Position numbers and translations under genes: made by a program. A DNA stretch of 64,000 nucleotides, taken from the NCBI GenBank assembly GCA_016715885.1, contig JADJXL010000015.1, positions 930,001-994,000 on the forward strand. Direction: 5' to 3'. Shown piece by piece: positions 24,951 to 35,000 of this stretch. The notes beneath the pieces are model-generated. The model did not search any database. It worked only from the letters and a program-made list of their open reading frames with translations, and was not told the DNA's origin. Source of the stretch: Polyangiaceae bacterium (GTDB taxonomy: Bacteria > Myxococcota_A > Polyangia > Polyangiales > Polyangiaceae). The stretch's first letter is position 1. Each line of letters opens with the position of its first letter.

Positions 24951-27248
24951 ATGCGGTCCAGGCATCGATGCGCGCCCAGCAGACTGCATTCAATTTTGGC
25001 AGTCGCGGTGGTGCTTTGGTGCGTGGGTGATGCTTGGGCACAGGTGCCGCAAGGACAGAACAGCGCGCCGAGCGTAGCTTCTGACGAGCCCGAGGTGCCC
25101 AAAAAAAATGAATATTCGCCGGGGGTCTCGACACCAAGCGAGGCACCTGTGCAGCAGACGGTGGGCTCGACTGGCCACGCGATCGACGTGGTCGTGCAAG
25201 GGCGTTCGTCCGATGGACGTCGACTTCGCGATTCGGCGGACGCTGTGAAGGTGGTCGATACGCATTACGCGAAACAACAAGCGCGTGACTTGGGAGATGT
25301 ATTGTCGGGGGTCGAGGGCGTCGTGGTCCGTCGCACGGGAGGCCTCGGCTCGTTCACTCGAATATCGCTCAACGGTCTTTACGACAATCAAATACGATTC
25401 TTTTTCGATGGCATTCCGCTCGATATCGCTGGCTCTCCGTTCGGCATATCCAGCGTTCCCGTGAATCTCGTGGGTCGCATCGAGATTTACCGCGGCGTAT
25501 TGCCCGTTCGTTTTGGCGCGGATGCTTTGGGTGGCGGCGTGAATCTCGTACCCACGAGGCTCGACGATTCGAATGCGTACATTTCGTATCAGCGCGGATC
25601 TTTTGGAACGCATCGTGCAACGGCTTCTGCCCGGTATCATCACCGTCCGAGCGGCTTTTTCGTCAGCGGGACAGGCCTATTCGACATATCGCGGAACGAT
25701 TATGGAATCGATGTCATGGTTGCCGATAAAACGGGGCGCAAGCGGGATGCACACGTGCGGCGATTTCACGATGAATATCGGTCCTACGGAGGCTCGGTCG
25801 TTCTTGGTGTCGCGGACAAACCTTGGGCAAAACGACTGTCGCTTCAGCTTTTTGGGCTCAACTTCGACAAACAGATTCAGCACGATGTGCTCATGGCACG
25901 GCCGATCGGCGAAGCCAAGTATGGGGCGTCGTCGCTCGGGGCGACCCTGCGATGGGAGCATGATTTCTCGCGTCGAGTATCGACGGAGGTCGTAGCGAGC
26001 TTCGGGCGGCAGACGATCCGTTTCCTCGACACGTCCAAGTGGACCTACGATTGGTTTGGCAATCGCGTAGCCGAGCGGAGCGTCGGCGGCGAGCTCGATT
26101 CTCAACCGCATGACGCCACGATTTGGCAAAACAGCATGTTTGGCCGAGCGCTCGTCGAATGGCGCGCTCGTCCCGACCACACGCTGCGGATCGCCAGCAC
26201 CGCTCGAATGACCAGTCGAACGGGCACGGAAAAAGCCACCAGAGGACAAGACGGAATCGACCTGCTCGCGGGCGTTCGCGACATTGGGACCTTGGTGAGC
26301 GGCCTCGAATACGAGCTCAATGCATTCGATATGCGGCCACCGGACGCTCGAGAAGGCAGGCCTCATCGTCCGGCCGACGATGATCGACTCCAAAATATTT
26401 TCACATTGAAGCACTATTTTTACGACGCCAATGCGAAAGACGTGAAAACTGGTTTCGGCTTGGAGTCGCTCGACACGTCCGGTTGGCGCTTCGGTGTGGG
26501 CGATGGCTTGCGTTTCCGATTGAACAAGAAGGTGGCGCTCAAAGCGTCTTACGAGCTCGCCACGCGGATTCCCAACATCGAAGAGTTTTTCGGAGATTCA
26601 CTCTACATTCAACCGAACCTAAGTTTGAAACCCGAATTCAGTCACAACGGCAATGCAGGCGTGCTCGTCGAAACCCGGCGAACGCGGGCGGGTAACTTTA
26701 CCCTCGAAGCCGACGGATTTTTGCGTGAAGTGACGGACCTCATCGTGCCGTTTGCCGACGCCAACGGCGTACAATACGCCAACGTGGGCGGTGCACGCAT
26801 CGTGGGGGTCGAAACGGCGGTGAAGTGGATTTCGCCAGGAAACTGGCTCATCGTCGATGGCAATGCGACGTGGCAGGATGCTCGTAATCGTTCGGGAGAG
26901 TTCGGCGGGGAACGAATTCCGAACCGTCCCTGGCTGTTTGCAAATTGGTCCGCTCGCTTTCAATGGCGCAAAGTACTCACGAGCGACGATGGGGTTGCTC
27001 CCTATTATGCCGGCCGGTTCGTACACGAATTCTTCCGCACGTGGGAAAACATTGGCGACCCCGATTTCAAAGCCGTCATTCCTACGCAAATATCCCATAC
27101 GCTCGGCATCACGTATTGGAACAATACGCCTTCCCGCACGAGCGTCACGTTGGAAGTCGACAACGTGACCGATGCACGATTGTACGACTTCTTCGGTGTG
27201 CAGAAACCTGGTCGAGCCTTCTCCGTCAAAGTGACGGGCGAACTGTGA
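24951..27248 (+). CDS. TonB-dependent outer-membrane receptor
   Basis: The product is 765 residues. A signal peptide (LHSILAVAVVLWCVGDAWA) precedes a plug domain (about 60-190) with the typical DLGDVLSGVEGVVVRR and IEIYRGVLPVRFGADALGGG segments, then a large beta barrel with alternating aromatic strands and a C-terminal strand ending KPGRAFSVKVTGEL. Such receptors import siderophores, cobalamin, metals or glycans using TonB energy. ATG at 24951 is chosen because it begins the signal peptide; ATG at 24927 is also possible. A lipoprotein gene follows 16 bases later. A receptor/lipoprotein pair of this kind is known beside the myxochelin siderophore genes (MxcH/MxcI), but no siderophore genes are here, so the ligand is open. 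Confidence 0.85.
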   Translation: MRSRHRCAPSRLHSILAVAVVLWCVGDAWAQVPQGQNSAPSVASDEPEVPKKNEYSPGVSTPSEAPVQQTVGSTGHAIDVVVQGRSSDGRRLRDSADAVKVVDTHYAKQQARDLGDVLSGVEGVVVRRTGGLGSFTRISLNGLYDNQIRFFFDGIPLDIAGSPFGISSVPVNLVGRIEIYRGVLPVRFGADALGGGVNLVPTRLDDSNAYISYQRGSFGTHRATASARYHHRPSGFFVSGTGLFDISRNDYGIDVMVADKTGRKRDAHVRRFHDEYRSYGGSVVLGVADKPWAKRLSLQLFGLNFDKQIQHDVLMARPIGEAKYGASSLGATLRWEHDFSRRVSTEVVASFGRQTIRFLDTSKWTYDWFGNRVAERSVGGELDSQPHDATIWQNSMFGRALVEWRARPDHTLRIASTARMTSRTGTEKATRGQDGIDLLAGVRDIGTLVSGLEYELNAFDMRPPDAREGRPHRPADDDRLQNIFTLKHYFYDANAKDVKTGFGLESLDTSGWRFGVGDGLRFRLNKKVALKASYELATRIPNIEEFFGDSLYIQPNLSLKPEFSHNGNAGVLVETRRTRAGNFTLEADGFLREVTDLIVPFADANGVQYANVGGARIVGVETAVKWISPGNWLIVDGNATWQDARNRSGEFGGERIPNRPWLFANWSARFQWRKVLTSDDGVAPYYAGRFVHEFFRTWENIGDPDFKAVIPTQISHTLGITYWNNTPSRTSVTLEVDNVTDARLYDFFGVQKPGRAFSVKVTGEL

Positions 27249-27264
27249 GAAAGTGAAAACGAGA

Positions 27265-28524
27265 ATGGAAAAACGAGCTTTTGACATCCATGGGACTTTC
27301 GCGCCTTGCGCCTTTGCAGTGCTTTTGGCATTGCCGCTCGCCGGTTGTGGCACGGAGCCCGAGGGCCTCACGAAGACACCGCCTTATGCGATTTCGACAA
27401 TCATCTTTTCTGAAGACCTGACGATGCGCCAGGAATTCGTAAAATTTTCGGACGGACTGGTCGCTGGCAGCAAGATCGATGAAGCGCACAGTATCGAATT
27501 CCCCAATCCGAACCCGACATTGTGGCCGTCATTGAAGCTGGGCGAGTTTTTCATTGCGGACTCGAGCAATGGGGACATCGGAAAGTATGGCCTCGACACC
27601 GACGGCTCCGTCGTGAAAACGGACACGCTGAGCTTCGCGGCGCGCGGAGTCACCGAGACCAATTGGCCGCTGTTCATCGTCCATTCGGAAACACAGGCGT
27701 TTTTCTTTGATGAAATCACACTGCAGGGTTTCATTTTGAACCCGACGGACATGATGATCACGCAGGACGTCAAACTCGCAACCGCCTTCAACCCGACCGA
27801 GGGAATGACGACCTATACCGTTTGGCGAGAACGAGCACCCATCAAGATTGGAAACAAATACTTCGCGTCGTACAAGTACTTCAACCCCGCAGCGCTGGAA
27901 ACACTGTATACCCGCTCGGGGATGCTCGTCATCGACGCGGACGCGGGGTCATTTACGACGTACGAAACCACCGCATGCGGGGGCCTGTTCCATACGGTGC
28001 TCGGAAAGGATGGGCTGATTTACGCGGCTTCGGGCGTCGTCAGCGCGGCAGGCGAATTTAATGGGCAACCTGGAGCGACACCGGCGTGCATGGTGCGTTT
28101 CGACCCGGATGCGTTGAAATGGGACGATACGTACAACGTCGACTTGTCGGCGCTCGTCGGGACGGGAAAGTTCGTCGGGTCCATTTTCGCAGCCGATCAA
28201 AAAGAAGGGACGGTCTACACGCGCGTGCTCATGGAAGCGAATGCCCCGACGGGGAGAACGGCATTGCAATTGTCCGCTGCGCCGGTTTGGGAGACCTACA
28301 AGATCGACAGTTTGGCCAACCCGACGACTGCGACGAAAATCGATGGATTGCGACCCGCGGGCGGTGTTCCGTATCCGTTTTACGTCGACGGGAAGTCCTA
28401 CACGGCAGGCGTCAATCTATCGACCACGCCGAACCAAAGCTGGATCGTGGACTTCACGACCGACCCGCCCACCGAGCAGCTCGAAATGCCAGGCTGGGGC
28501 TACTTTGCCATCCGGGTGCGCTGA
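27265..28524 (+). CDS. Lipoprotein partner of the TonB receptor (possible MxcI/DUF4374-like beta-propeller)
   Basis: The product is 419 residues. The N-terminus ends in a clear lipobox, LPLAGC. The rest is exported, beta-rich, without membrane segments, and has repeated short hydrophobic strand patterns (LGEFFIADSSNGDIGKYGL, GLIYAASGVVSA) that suggest a propeller. The family resembles the lipoprotein encoded next to TonB receptors in siderophore loci, but I cannot confirm this from motifs. It starts 16 bases after the receptor stop, so the two are probably one operon. ATG at 27265 is used; a GTG at 27253 is an alternative. Likely role: envelope protein assisting ligand capture or release by the receptor. 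Confidence 0.65.
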   Translation: MEKRAFDIHGTFAPCAFAVLLALPLAGCGTEPEGLTKTPPYAISTIIFSEDLTMRQEFVKFSDGLVAGSKIDEAHSIEFPNPNPTLWPSLKLGEFFIADSSNGDIGKYGLDTDGSVVKTDTLSFAARGVTETNWPLFIVHSETQAFFFDEITLQGFILNPTDMMITQDVKLATAFNPTEGMTTYTVWRERAPIKIGNKYFASYKYFNPAALETLYTRSGMLVIDADAGSFTTYETTACGGLFHTVLGKDGLIYAASGVVSAAGEFNGQPGATPACMVRFDPDALKWDDTYNVDLSALVGTGKFVGSIFAADQKEGTVYTRVLMEANAPTGRTALQLSAAPVWETYKIDSLANPTTATKIDGLRPAGGVPYPFYVDGKSYTAGVNLSTTPNQSWIVDFTTDPPTEQLEMPGWGYFAIRVR

Positions 28525-28587
28525 ATCCACGCGCCGCCGGTCGCCAGCATGCGCCTGAAAGCGACCTGCCCACCACATGCCCAAGCT

Positions 28588-31500
28588 TCATTGTTCGATC
28601 CTCAAGCTTCTGGGCAAACGAATAATGAATTCAGTGAACTCGCCCGTTCGAGTGTCCAATGAAAGGCTGCCGCGGTGCCCCTCGACGATGATGTCGTGGC
28701 TCAGCGACAAACCGAGCCCGGTTCCTTCCCCCGGCGGCTTGGTCGTGAAAAACGGCATGAAAATCTTGTCCACGGCGTCGGGACGAATGCCGGTGCCATT
28801 GTCCCTGAGTCGGATCTCCACGTGATCGGCTTCGCCCGTCGTGGATACTCGTAGCTCGGGTTGGTAATCATTCCCGAGCGCTCGCTTTTTCTGTGCCACC
28901 GCATAACAGGCGTTTTCGACGATGCTGAGCACCACGCGGCCAACGTCCCCGGCCACGGCATCGACGAGCCCCACGTTCGGATCGTAGCTCGTAATGACGT
29001 CCAACTTGAAGCTCGGGTCTCGGTTTTGCGCGCCTTGAACCGAATAAGCCACGTTTTCGGCGACCACTGCATTCATGTCCGTCGGACCGCGCTCGCCCAC
29101 GGTGTTGCGCGAGTGCTGGAGCATGCTGGAAATGATACGATTGGCACGTTTGCCGTGATTTTCGATTTTTTCGACGTTTTGCTTCAAAAGATCGAATGCT
29201 TCGGTAATCGTTTCGAGCGCTTCGTCGTCAATCACTCCACGTTGCTGTTCGAATTCGCCGCTCAGCTCGTCGACGAGCTGTACGCTGAGTCCGGCGAAGT
29301 TGTTGACGAAGTTGAGCGGATTTTTCAGCTCGTGAGCAATTCCAGCGGTGAGTGATCCGAGGGATGCGAGTTTTTCTTTCGTGACCAATTCTTTTTGCGT
29401 GGCGCGCAATTCTTCGTTTTTCTCGCGCAGCTCGCGCGTGCGTTCCTCCACTTTTTGCTCGAGGGTTGCATATAGCTTTGCATTGTGGATGGATAAAGCA
29501 GCTTGGCCTGAAAGCAGTCGCAAAACTTCCAATCGATCGGCTGTGAAAGCACCTTCGGTGAGGTTGTTTTCGAGATAAATCACGCCCGTGATTTGCCCTT
29601 GATTGGCGATTGGCGCGCACAAGATCGACTTGGGGGCCACGTTCATGACATACGGGTCTCTGGTGAAATGCCCCGATACCGTGGCGTTCGACAGCACGAT
29701 GGTTTCCCCCGTACGCGCGACGTAATTGACGATCGCGGCCGACATCCGAGACTCGTTTTCGGCCAGGGTCATTCCCCCAATGAGTTTTTCCGGCTGATCC
29801 GGCGCGCATTCTGCTTCGATGACGAGTCGCCCGTCACGCATGAGCAGGAAAAACCCTCGGCGTGCCCCCGCGTTCTCCAGCATGATCTTGAGCAAGGATT
29901 GCACCAAACGATCGAGCACGATTTCGCTCGAAATCGCTTGCGATGCTTTCATCACCGATGTCAGCTCGAGAACTTCGTTCGTTCCCGTAGGGGTTTGTGA
30001 GCTGCTCGTTTCGGTTTTTCCGAGGTCGCGAAGAAGCGCCCTGCTGCCGAGTTTTTCGGGGTATTGGCGTTCGAGCGACGCCACCTTTGCCGTCGCGCCC
30101 CAGCGCAAATACGCGTAATGAGCATCGACCAAATACGCTTCACTCGCTCGGGTCCACCCCCACGATCGACATGCTTCGGAAGTTCGTTCGCAAGCCAAGG
30201 CCTCGTCGTAAAGGTAATTCGCTTGTGCCGCGTTTCGAATGGCACTTTCGTAAAGCTCCATGGCTTCCGCCGGTCGTCCCGCCGTTCGAGCTCCTTCGGC
30301 TTCGACGAGCTGCCATTTGTGCAAGAAATTCATTGGCGCATTACGCGCCCATCCTGCCATTTCGGCCTGATTTCGCGCCACTTTTGAAAGCGCCGCTGCG
30401 CGTTCGGCTTCTGGCAGATTTCGAGCATGCGCGAGGAGCGAAAGCGATTGGAATTCATTTTGGAGAATCAACATCGGGTGGCCCATCAACCCGTGCCGAT
30501 TTGCCTCCGCTTGTTCGGCGAATGTCACCGCCTGCGCATACTGCCCGAACATGTACGCGAGCATCGATTTGCACGTGTAGAGCACGCACAGGGACGAGAA
30601 GTTCTTCGCTTGAACCAGCGCGGGCGTCGAGATGTCTTCGTCGAATGCGCTGCCTGAAAGCTTCGAGGGGTCGTCGTACGAAACCGATAGATTCAGTACC
30701 GTTTGCTGCGGAATGCTGGCGAAGAGCCGCAACATGTCGTGCTTGAGGCGTGTCAGAAATTCGACGTGCTGCGTTTGTTTCTTGAGGACATCGTCGAGTG
30801 GCAGCGAGGCAATGAGCGGAGACGTGCAGGAATTGGATGCACAGTGCCCGGCAAACTGCAATTCCGCCGTATCGATGCCCGCCGCGAGCCCCTCGCGAAG
30901 CAGCAGCAGCGTATCACGTACATGTACCTTCCACGGCTTGATGAGCACCGCCAAGAGCAGATACACGTTCGATTTCGATTGCCGTGCATTGAGTCGTTCG
31001 AGCACCGTGGCGGCGAGCTCACCCCATGCAAGAGCGGCATTGGCGTCGGCAAGAACGCCTGCATGAAGCACTCCGTACGTGGCGTATGCAATCGGCGCAA
31101 AGCGCGAGTTACCGCGAAGGACGCATTGATGCAGGTGCTCGCAAGCGACCAATAGAAAGAGAATTGGATTCGCGGTCTTCGCCGGAGCGGCCAGCAAGAC
31201 GAGGATGCGCTGGATCGCCAAATCCGATTCCGCCTTCGTTTCGGGCAGAAGTGCAAGATCCGCGACGGGTCGGTTGCCAAGCACCGCACGATTGCGTTCG
31301 AGCGCTGCGTCGAAATCTTCCCGCGTCGGGCTTCCGGGCAATTGAACGCCGAGCAGCTCGAGTGCGTCGAGACCATCTCGAATGACGTCCTCGAATTTGT
31401 TGCGCGAAAGATTGAACAACATTCGCATTTCGAGCACGTTCACTTTTTCGAGCGTCGTGCGCGAATGCGTCATGGCCACATCGGCGAGCTGCTGAGCTGC

Positions 31501-33933
31501 CTCCATGTGCGCATTCAAGTATTCGGTCTCGGCACCATCCGTGTAGATTTCGATGGCCAGCGAATGGTCCTTGTCGAAAGCATTCTCTGGCAATATCTGC
31601 ACGCTCGTCATCGAATAGCGGAGCGCTGGTTCGAACGCGGCGGCCGACTTGGCCTTACGCGACGCCCGGAGCGCGAGCCGCGCGACTCGATAACGTTCCT
31701 CGCGTGATGATATGCCACCGATGCCGAGCATGTATTGGTTCACGATATCGAAAATATGCTCGTCGAGCGTCGGTTCGGGAGAGCTCGACAAGAAAAACCT
31801 GGCAAGCTCGAGGTGTACGTCCGCCCGGTCCTTTTCGGGCAAGAGCGAATATGCGGCGTGCCGAACCCGATCGTGCAAAAAGCGAAACGCGCTGCCCGTG
31901 AACGTATCAGCGAGATCGTCGGTCGTTTGGGTCAGGGGCGAGAGCGTTCGATCGAACGGAACCAAGAGCCCTTCGTCGATGGCTTGCTGCAAAGCGGTGG
32001 CTGCTTCCGTTGGCGGGCAACGCAAAATGACCGATAGCGGTCGAATGTCGAAGCGATTGCCAATGCACGCTGCGAGCTCGAGGGCCTTTTGGGCCCGCGG
32101 GGCAAGTTTCTGAATTTTGCCCACCATGAGCTCCACGATGTCGCGCGTGAGGCCAAAGGCTCGAATGTTTTCGACCTCCCAACGATAAGCGCCCGAATCC
32201 GCATCGAATTCGATGAGCCTGTCGTTCACGAGCGTCGACAAGAGTTGTCCCAGGAAAAATGGATTGCCCTCGGTCTTTTGAAATAACAGCGTTGCGAGCG
32301 GCGCGGCTCGCTCCGTACCGCAATGCAGAGCATCGTCGATCAATTGCACGATGTGGGGGACCGATAGTGGTGTGAGCGAGATCGACGTCAGCGGCGTTCC
32401 AGTGGATCGCACTGCTTCGAGCATATCCATGAGCGGATGCGCGGTCGATATTTCGTTGTCGCGATACGCACCAATGACGCACAAATGCCGCACTTCAGGA
32501 TTGGCGAGCAGCTTTTGCATGAGATTGAGCGATGCGAGGTCCGCCCATTGGAGGTCATCGAGATACAGAACCAACGGATGCTCTCGCGCCGCAAAGGCTC
32601 GCACGAAGTTTTGAAACGCAAAATGGAACCGGTTCAAAGCTTCGGTGGGTGCAAGCGTCACGGCGGGTGGCTGCTTGCCCACGACCAACTCTAGATTCGG
32701 AATGAGCTCGGCAATGACGGGGGCATTGTTCCCGAGAGCAGCAGTGAGTTTGTCGCGCCAGCGGTCGAGCTCGTTCTGATTTTCTGCCAAAATCTGACGA
32801 ATGATTTCCTGAAACGCATCAATCAACGACGCATAGGGAATGTTGCGACGCAATTGTTCGAACCGACCTGTCGCAAAGTAGCCGCGCGCGGAGACCAGGG
32901 GTGCACACGTCTCGCTGACGAGCGACGTCTTTCCTATGCCAGAATATCCAGAAATGAGCACGATTTCTGTCGTGCCGGCTGCGACTCGCTCGAAAACCGT
33001 TCTGAGCTGAGTTGCGGCCGCCTCCCGACCATAGAGTTTTTGCGGCAATTGAAATTGACTCGAAATATCGTGTTTTCCAGCAAAAAACCCTTCGAACGTC
33101 CCGGCTCCCCCGAGCTCGGCGCGAATGGCCTCCAAATCGAGCGCAACTCCGCGCCCCGATTGGTGACGTTTGTCCGGCGTCTTCGCGAGCAGCTTGTGGA
33201 TGACGTCCGACAGCGCTTTCGGTACGTCCGGACGACGTTCGTGCAGCGGCATCGGTTCGAGTGCGATGTGCGCGTGCATGAGCGCAAGAGTATCGTCGAA
33301 GCGGAATGGCGTGCTCCCGGCGAGCAATTCGTACAGCGTGACGCCCAGCGAATAAAGGTCGCCTCGATAATCGAGCGCTTGATTCATGCGCCCCGTTTGC
33401 TCGGGCGACATATACAAAAGCGTCCCCTCGAATACCCCCGATCTGCGTGACAATGTCGCGTCACGCAATGGCGTACGTGCAATGCCGAAATCAATGATTT
33501 TGACCTGTCCCGTCCGGGGATTTCGTACGATATTCGCCGGATTGATGTCCTTGTGGATCACTCGCTGCTGATGCACCTGCCCGAGCGTGCGGGCAACACG
33601 GCTCCCAATGTCGAGCACTTCCTCGATCGTCGGTCGTTGCGCCGCATAGAGCTGTTTCAGTGAAACCCCACCGAAATCTTCCATCACGAGCGCGAGGCGA
33701 CTCCTAAAACGAGCAAGCGCGTAAGGCCGAATCACTCCGTCGATGTGCAGTGATGCGAGCGTTTCGTACTCACGTTCGAGCCTTTCGAGCTCCCAAGGCG
33801 GCGGATGCTCGTTTTGAGGAATCTTCAGGATACATGCGGCCTTGTCCGATAAGCGAACCGCGCGATACACGATCGTCCGCCCGCTCTGGTGCACGCGCTC
33901 GCCCAGACTGTATTCGGTAAGGACGTTTTCCAT
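28588..33933 (-). CDS. Hybrid Ser/Thr kinase-ATPase-GAF-histidine kinase signalling protein
   Basis: The product is 1781 residues. Domains in order: Ser/Thr kinase (1-270; K37, HKD-type catalytic loop with D129, DFG D148, MSPEQ); AAA/STAND ATPase like that of PknK (300-650; Walker A GYSGIGKTS near 329, Walker B LVLYLDDLQWAD); long helical repeat region; GAF domain (about 1310-1470; ILCAPIANQGQITGVIYLE); coiled coil; histidine kinase with H-box GIAHELKNPL (about 1530), N-box ENACYAV, DNGTGI and GTGLGLSLS. No membrane segment is seen. Such trifunctional proteins are common in myxobacteria and filamentous cyanobacteria and join Ser/Thr and His phosphorylation; outputs are mostly unknown. No response regulator is adjacent. 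It lies downstream of a lipoprotein gene on the same strand (46-base gap). Confidence 0.9.
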   Translation of the reverse strand: MENVLTEYSLGERVHQSGRTIVYRAVRLSDKAACILKIPQNEHPPPWELERLEREYETLASLHIDGVIRPYALARFRSRLALVMEDFGGVSLKQLYAAQRPTIEEVLDIGSRVARTLGQVHQQRVIHKDINPANIVRNPRTGQVKIIDFGIARTPLRDATLSRRSGVFEGTLLYMSPEQTGRMNQALDYRGDLYSLGVTLYELLAGSTPFRFDDTLALMHAHIALEPMPLHERRPDVPKALSDVIHKLLAKTPDKRHQSGRGVALDLEAIRAELGGAGTFEGFFAGKHDISSQFQLPQKLYGREAAATQLRTVFERVAAGTTEIVLISGYSGIGKTSLVSETCAPLVSARGYFATGRFEQLRRNIPYASLIDAFQEIIRQILAENQNELDRWRDKLTAALGNNAPVIAELIPNLELVVGKQPPAVTLAPTEALNRFHFAFQNFVRAFAAREHPLVLYLDDLQWADLASLNLMQKLLANPEVRHLCVIGAYRDNEISTAHPLMDMLEAVRSTGTPLTSISLTPLSVPHIVQLIDDALHCGTERAAPLATLLFQKTEGNPFFLGQLLSTLVNDRLIEFDADSGAYRWEVENIRAFGLTRDIVELMVGKIQKLAPRAQKALELAACIGNRFDIRPLSVILRCPPTEAATALQQAIDEGLLVPFDRTLSPLTQTTDDLADTFTGSAFRFLHDRVRHAAYSLLPEKDRADVHLELARFFLSSSPEPTLDEHIFDIVNQYMLGIGGISSREERYRVARLALRASRKAKSAAAFEPALRYSMTSVQILPENAFDKDHSLAIEIYTDGAETEYLNAHMEAAQQLADVAMTHSRTTLEKVNVLEMRMLFNLSRNKFEDVIRDGLDALELLGVQLPGSPTREDFDAALERNRAVLGNRPVADLALLPETKAESDLAIQRILVLLAAPAKTANPILFLLVACEHLHQCVLRGNSRFAPIAYATYGVLHAGVLADANAALAWGELAATVLERLNARQSKSNVYLLLAVLIKPWKVHVRDTLLLLREGLAAGIDTAELQFAGHCASNSCTSPLIASLPLDDVLKKQTQHVEFLTRLKHDMLRLFASIPQQTVLNLSVSYDDPSKLSGSAFDEDISTPALVQAKNFSSLCVLYTCKSMLAYMFGQYAQAVTFAEQAEANRHGLMGHPMLILQNEFQSLSLLAHARNLPEAERAAALSKVARNQAEMAGWARNAPMNFLHKWQLVEAEGARTAGRPAEAMELYESAIRNAAQANYLYDEALACERTSEACRSWGWTRASEAYLVDAHYAYLRWGATAKVASLERQYPEKLGSRALLRDLGKTETSSSQTPTGTNEVLELTSVMKASQAISSEIVLDRLVQSLLKIMLENAGARRGFFLLMRDGRLVIEAECAPDQPEKLIGGMTLAENESRMSAAIVNYVARTGETIVLSNATVSGHFTRDPYVMNVAPKSILCAPIANQGQITGVIYLENNLTEGAFTADRLEVLRLLSGQAALSIHNAKLYATLEQKVEERTRELREKNEELRATQKELVTKEKLASLGSLTAGIAHELKNPLNFVNNFAGLSVQLVDELSGEFEQQRGVIDDEALETITEAFDLLKQNVEKIENHGKRANRIISSMLQHSRNTVGERGPTDMNAVVAENVAYSVQGAQNRDPSFKLDVITSYDPNVGLVDAVAGDVGRVVLSIVENACYAVAQKKRALGNDYQPELRVSTTGEADHVEIRLRDNGTGIRPDAVDKIFMPFFTTKPPGEGTGLGLSLSHDIIVEGHRGSLSLDTRTGEFTEFIIRLPRSLRIEQ

Positions 33934-33979
33934 CGTGGACCATTCTACTCCGCGCTGCGACGAGAATGCACGTCAAATG

Positions 33980-34945
33980 TCAGGATCGAGGAAAGACGAG
34001 CACAAAGGACCCGGGAGCGGGGCGAAACAGCGTCGTCTTCGACGGGTGCGCATCTTTGTTGAAGTGCCGCACCCAAGGAAGCGCGTTCCAAGCGTCGTTG
34101 TCTTTGATGTATTCCGGGACGACCAAGTCCACTTCGACGTAACGTCCCTTCGTCTTTTGCGATAAGTCGGGCCCGAACGTCCATTTCTCGCGACCTTCTC
34201 GCGCCACGATATCGTTATGAATGGCGCCCCCATAGGTGAGAACCATCTTTTCCGTTCCCGCGTCCGCCTGCTGCGTCAAAAGCGCCGTCACTTTTTCGTT
34301 CATGAGCCGGGCGATCATTTCGAGCATCACGATGACCGCGTCCTCTTTGGCATTGAGGATTTTGTCGTAGTCCGCGCATGGAGCACGCAAAATATGCGGT
34401 TTGATCCCGCGCGCGTGTGCCGCGTCCCCGAGCGCGACGTATTCATTCTGATTCGTTTTCGCTTGACCCTGCGTGACCGGCTTCTGTTTTTCCGCGACCG
34501 CAGCCTCTTTTTTCTTCCCGCATTGGCCCTCGGCGACCCATATCTCCAGCACGATATCACTGGCCACCGTGTCCCGCTTCGCGTCGACGAGCATCGGGAG
34601 AAAGGTTTCCGTGAATCGTTTGGTGCTCGAAACGACCCCTTCCGCCCCCTTCGGCGCGTGCGATTCCCCAATGCCAATCACAAGCGGCTTTTCCGCCAGT
34701 ATCGATGCAAAAGCATCCGCGGGCGTGTCGAAAAGCGTGCATCCCATTTCGCCACAGGATGAGGGCGCAGATCCCGCGGCGGGCGCCGCGCGTGCCGATG
34801 CCGACGGCGCCGCCGAAACAGCCGAAACAGCCATCATCGGGGCTGGCGTCACCACTTTGTCTTCTTTGCATGCGGAAACGAGCAGGAGCGAGAGCAGCAA
34901 AAGCGAGGAACGCACGAGTTTGAAAAGTGGCAAATGGTTTGTCAT
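33980..34945 (-). CDS. Lipoprotein with EreA/ChaN-like fold pattern
   Basis: The product is 321 residues. The lipobox LLVSAC follows a strong hydrophobic stretch, and an Ala/Ser/Pro linker leads to the folded part. The folded part has IGIGESHAPKGAEG, then DIVLEIWV and later TYGGAIHND. The GExH-type start, the downstream Glu and the late His fit the erythromycin-esterase/ChaN-like superfamily, whose members bind metal or haem or act as hydrolases. This is motif-based inference. The gene lies between a small helical gene and the hybrid kinase, all on the same strand with short gaps (46 and 55 bases), so it could be a surface sensor or effector working with the kinase. ATG at 34945 is used. Confidence 0.65.
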   Translation of the reverse strand: MTNHLPLFKLVRSSLLLLSLLLVSACKEDKVVTPAPMMAVSAVSAAPSASARAAPAAGSAPSSCGEMGCTLFDTPADAFASILAEKPLVIGIGESHAPKGAEGVVSSTKRFTETFLPMLVDAKRDTVASDIVLEIWVAEGQCGKKKEAAVAEKQKPVTQGQAKTNQNEYVALGDAAHARGIKPHILRAPCADYDKILNAKEDAVIVMLEMIARLMNEKVTALLTQQADAGTEKMVLTYGGAIHNDIVAREGREKWTFGPDLSQKTKGRYVEVDLVVPEYIKDNDAWNALPWVRHFNKDAHPSKTTLFRPAPGSFVLVFPRS

Positions 34946-35000
34946 GGATAATCGTGCTCGAATGTCGAGAATTGTATTCTACCAGCAGCACGCGCGAATG

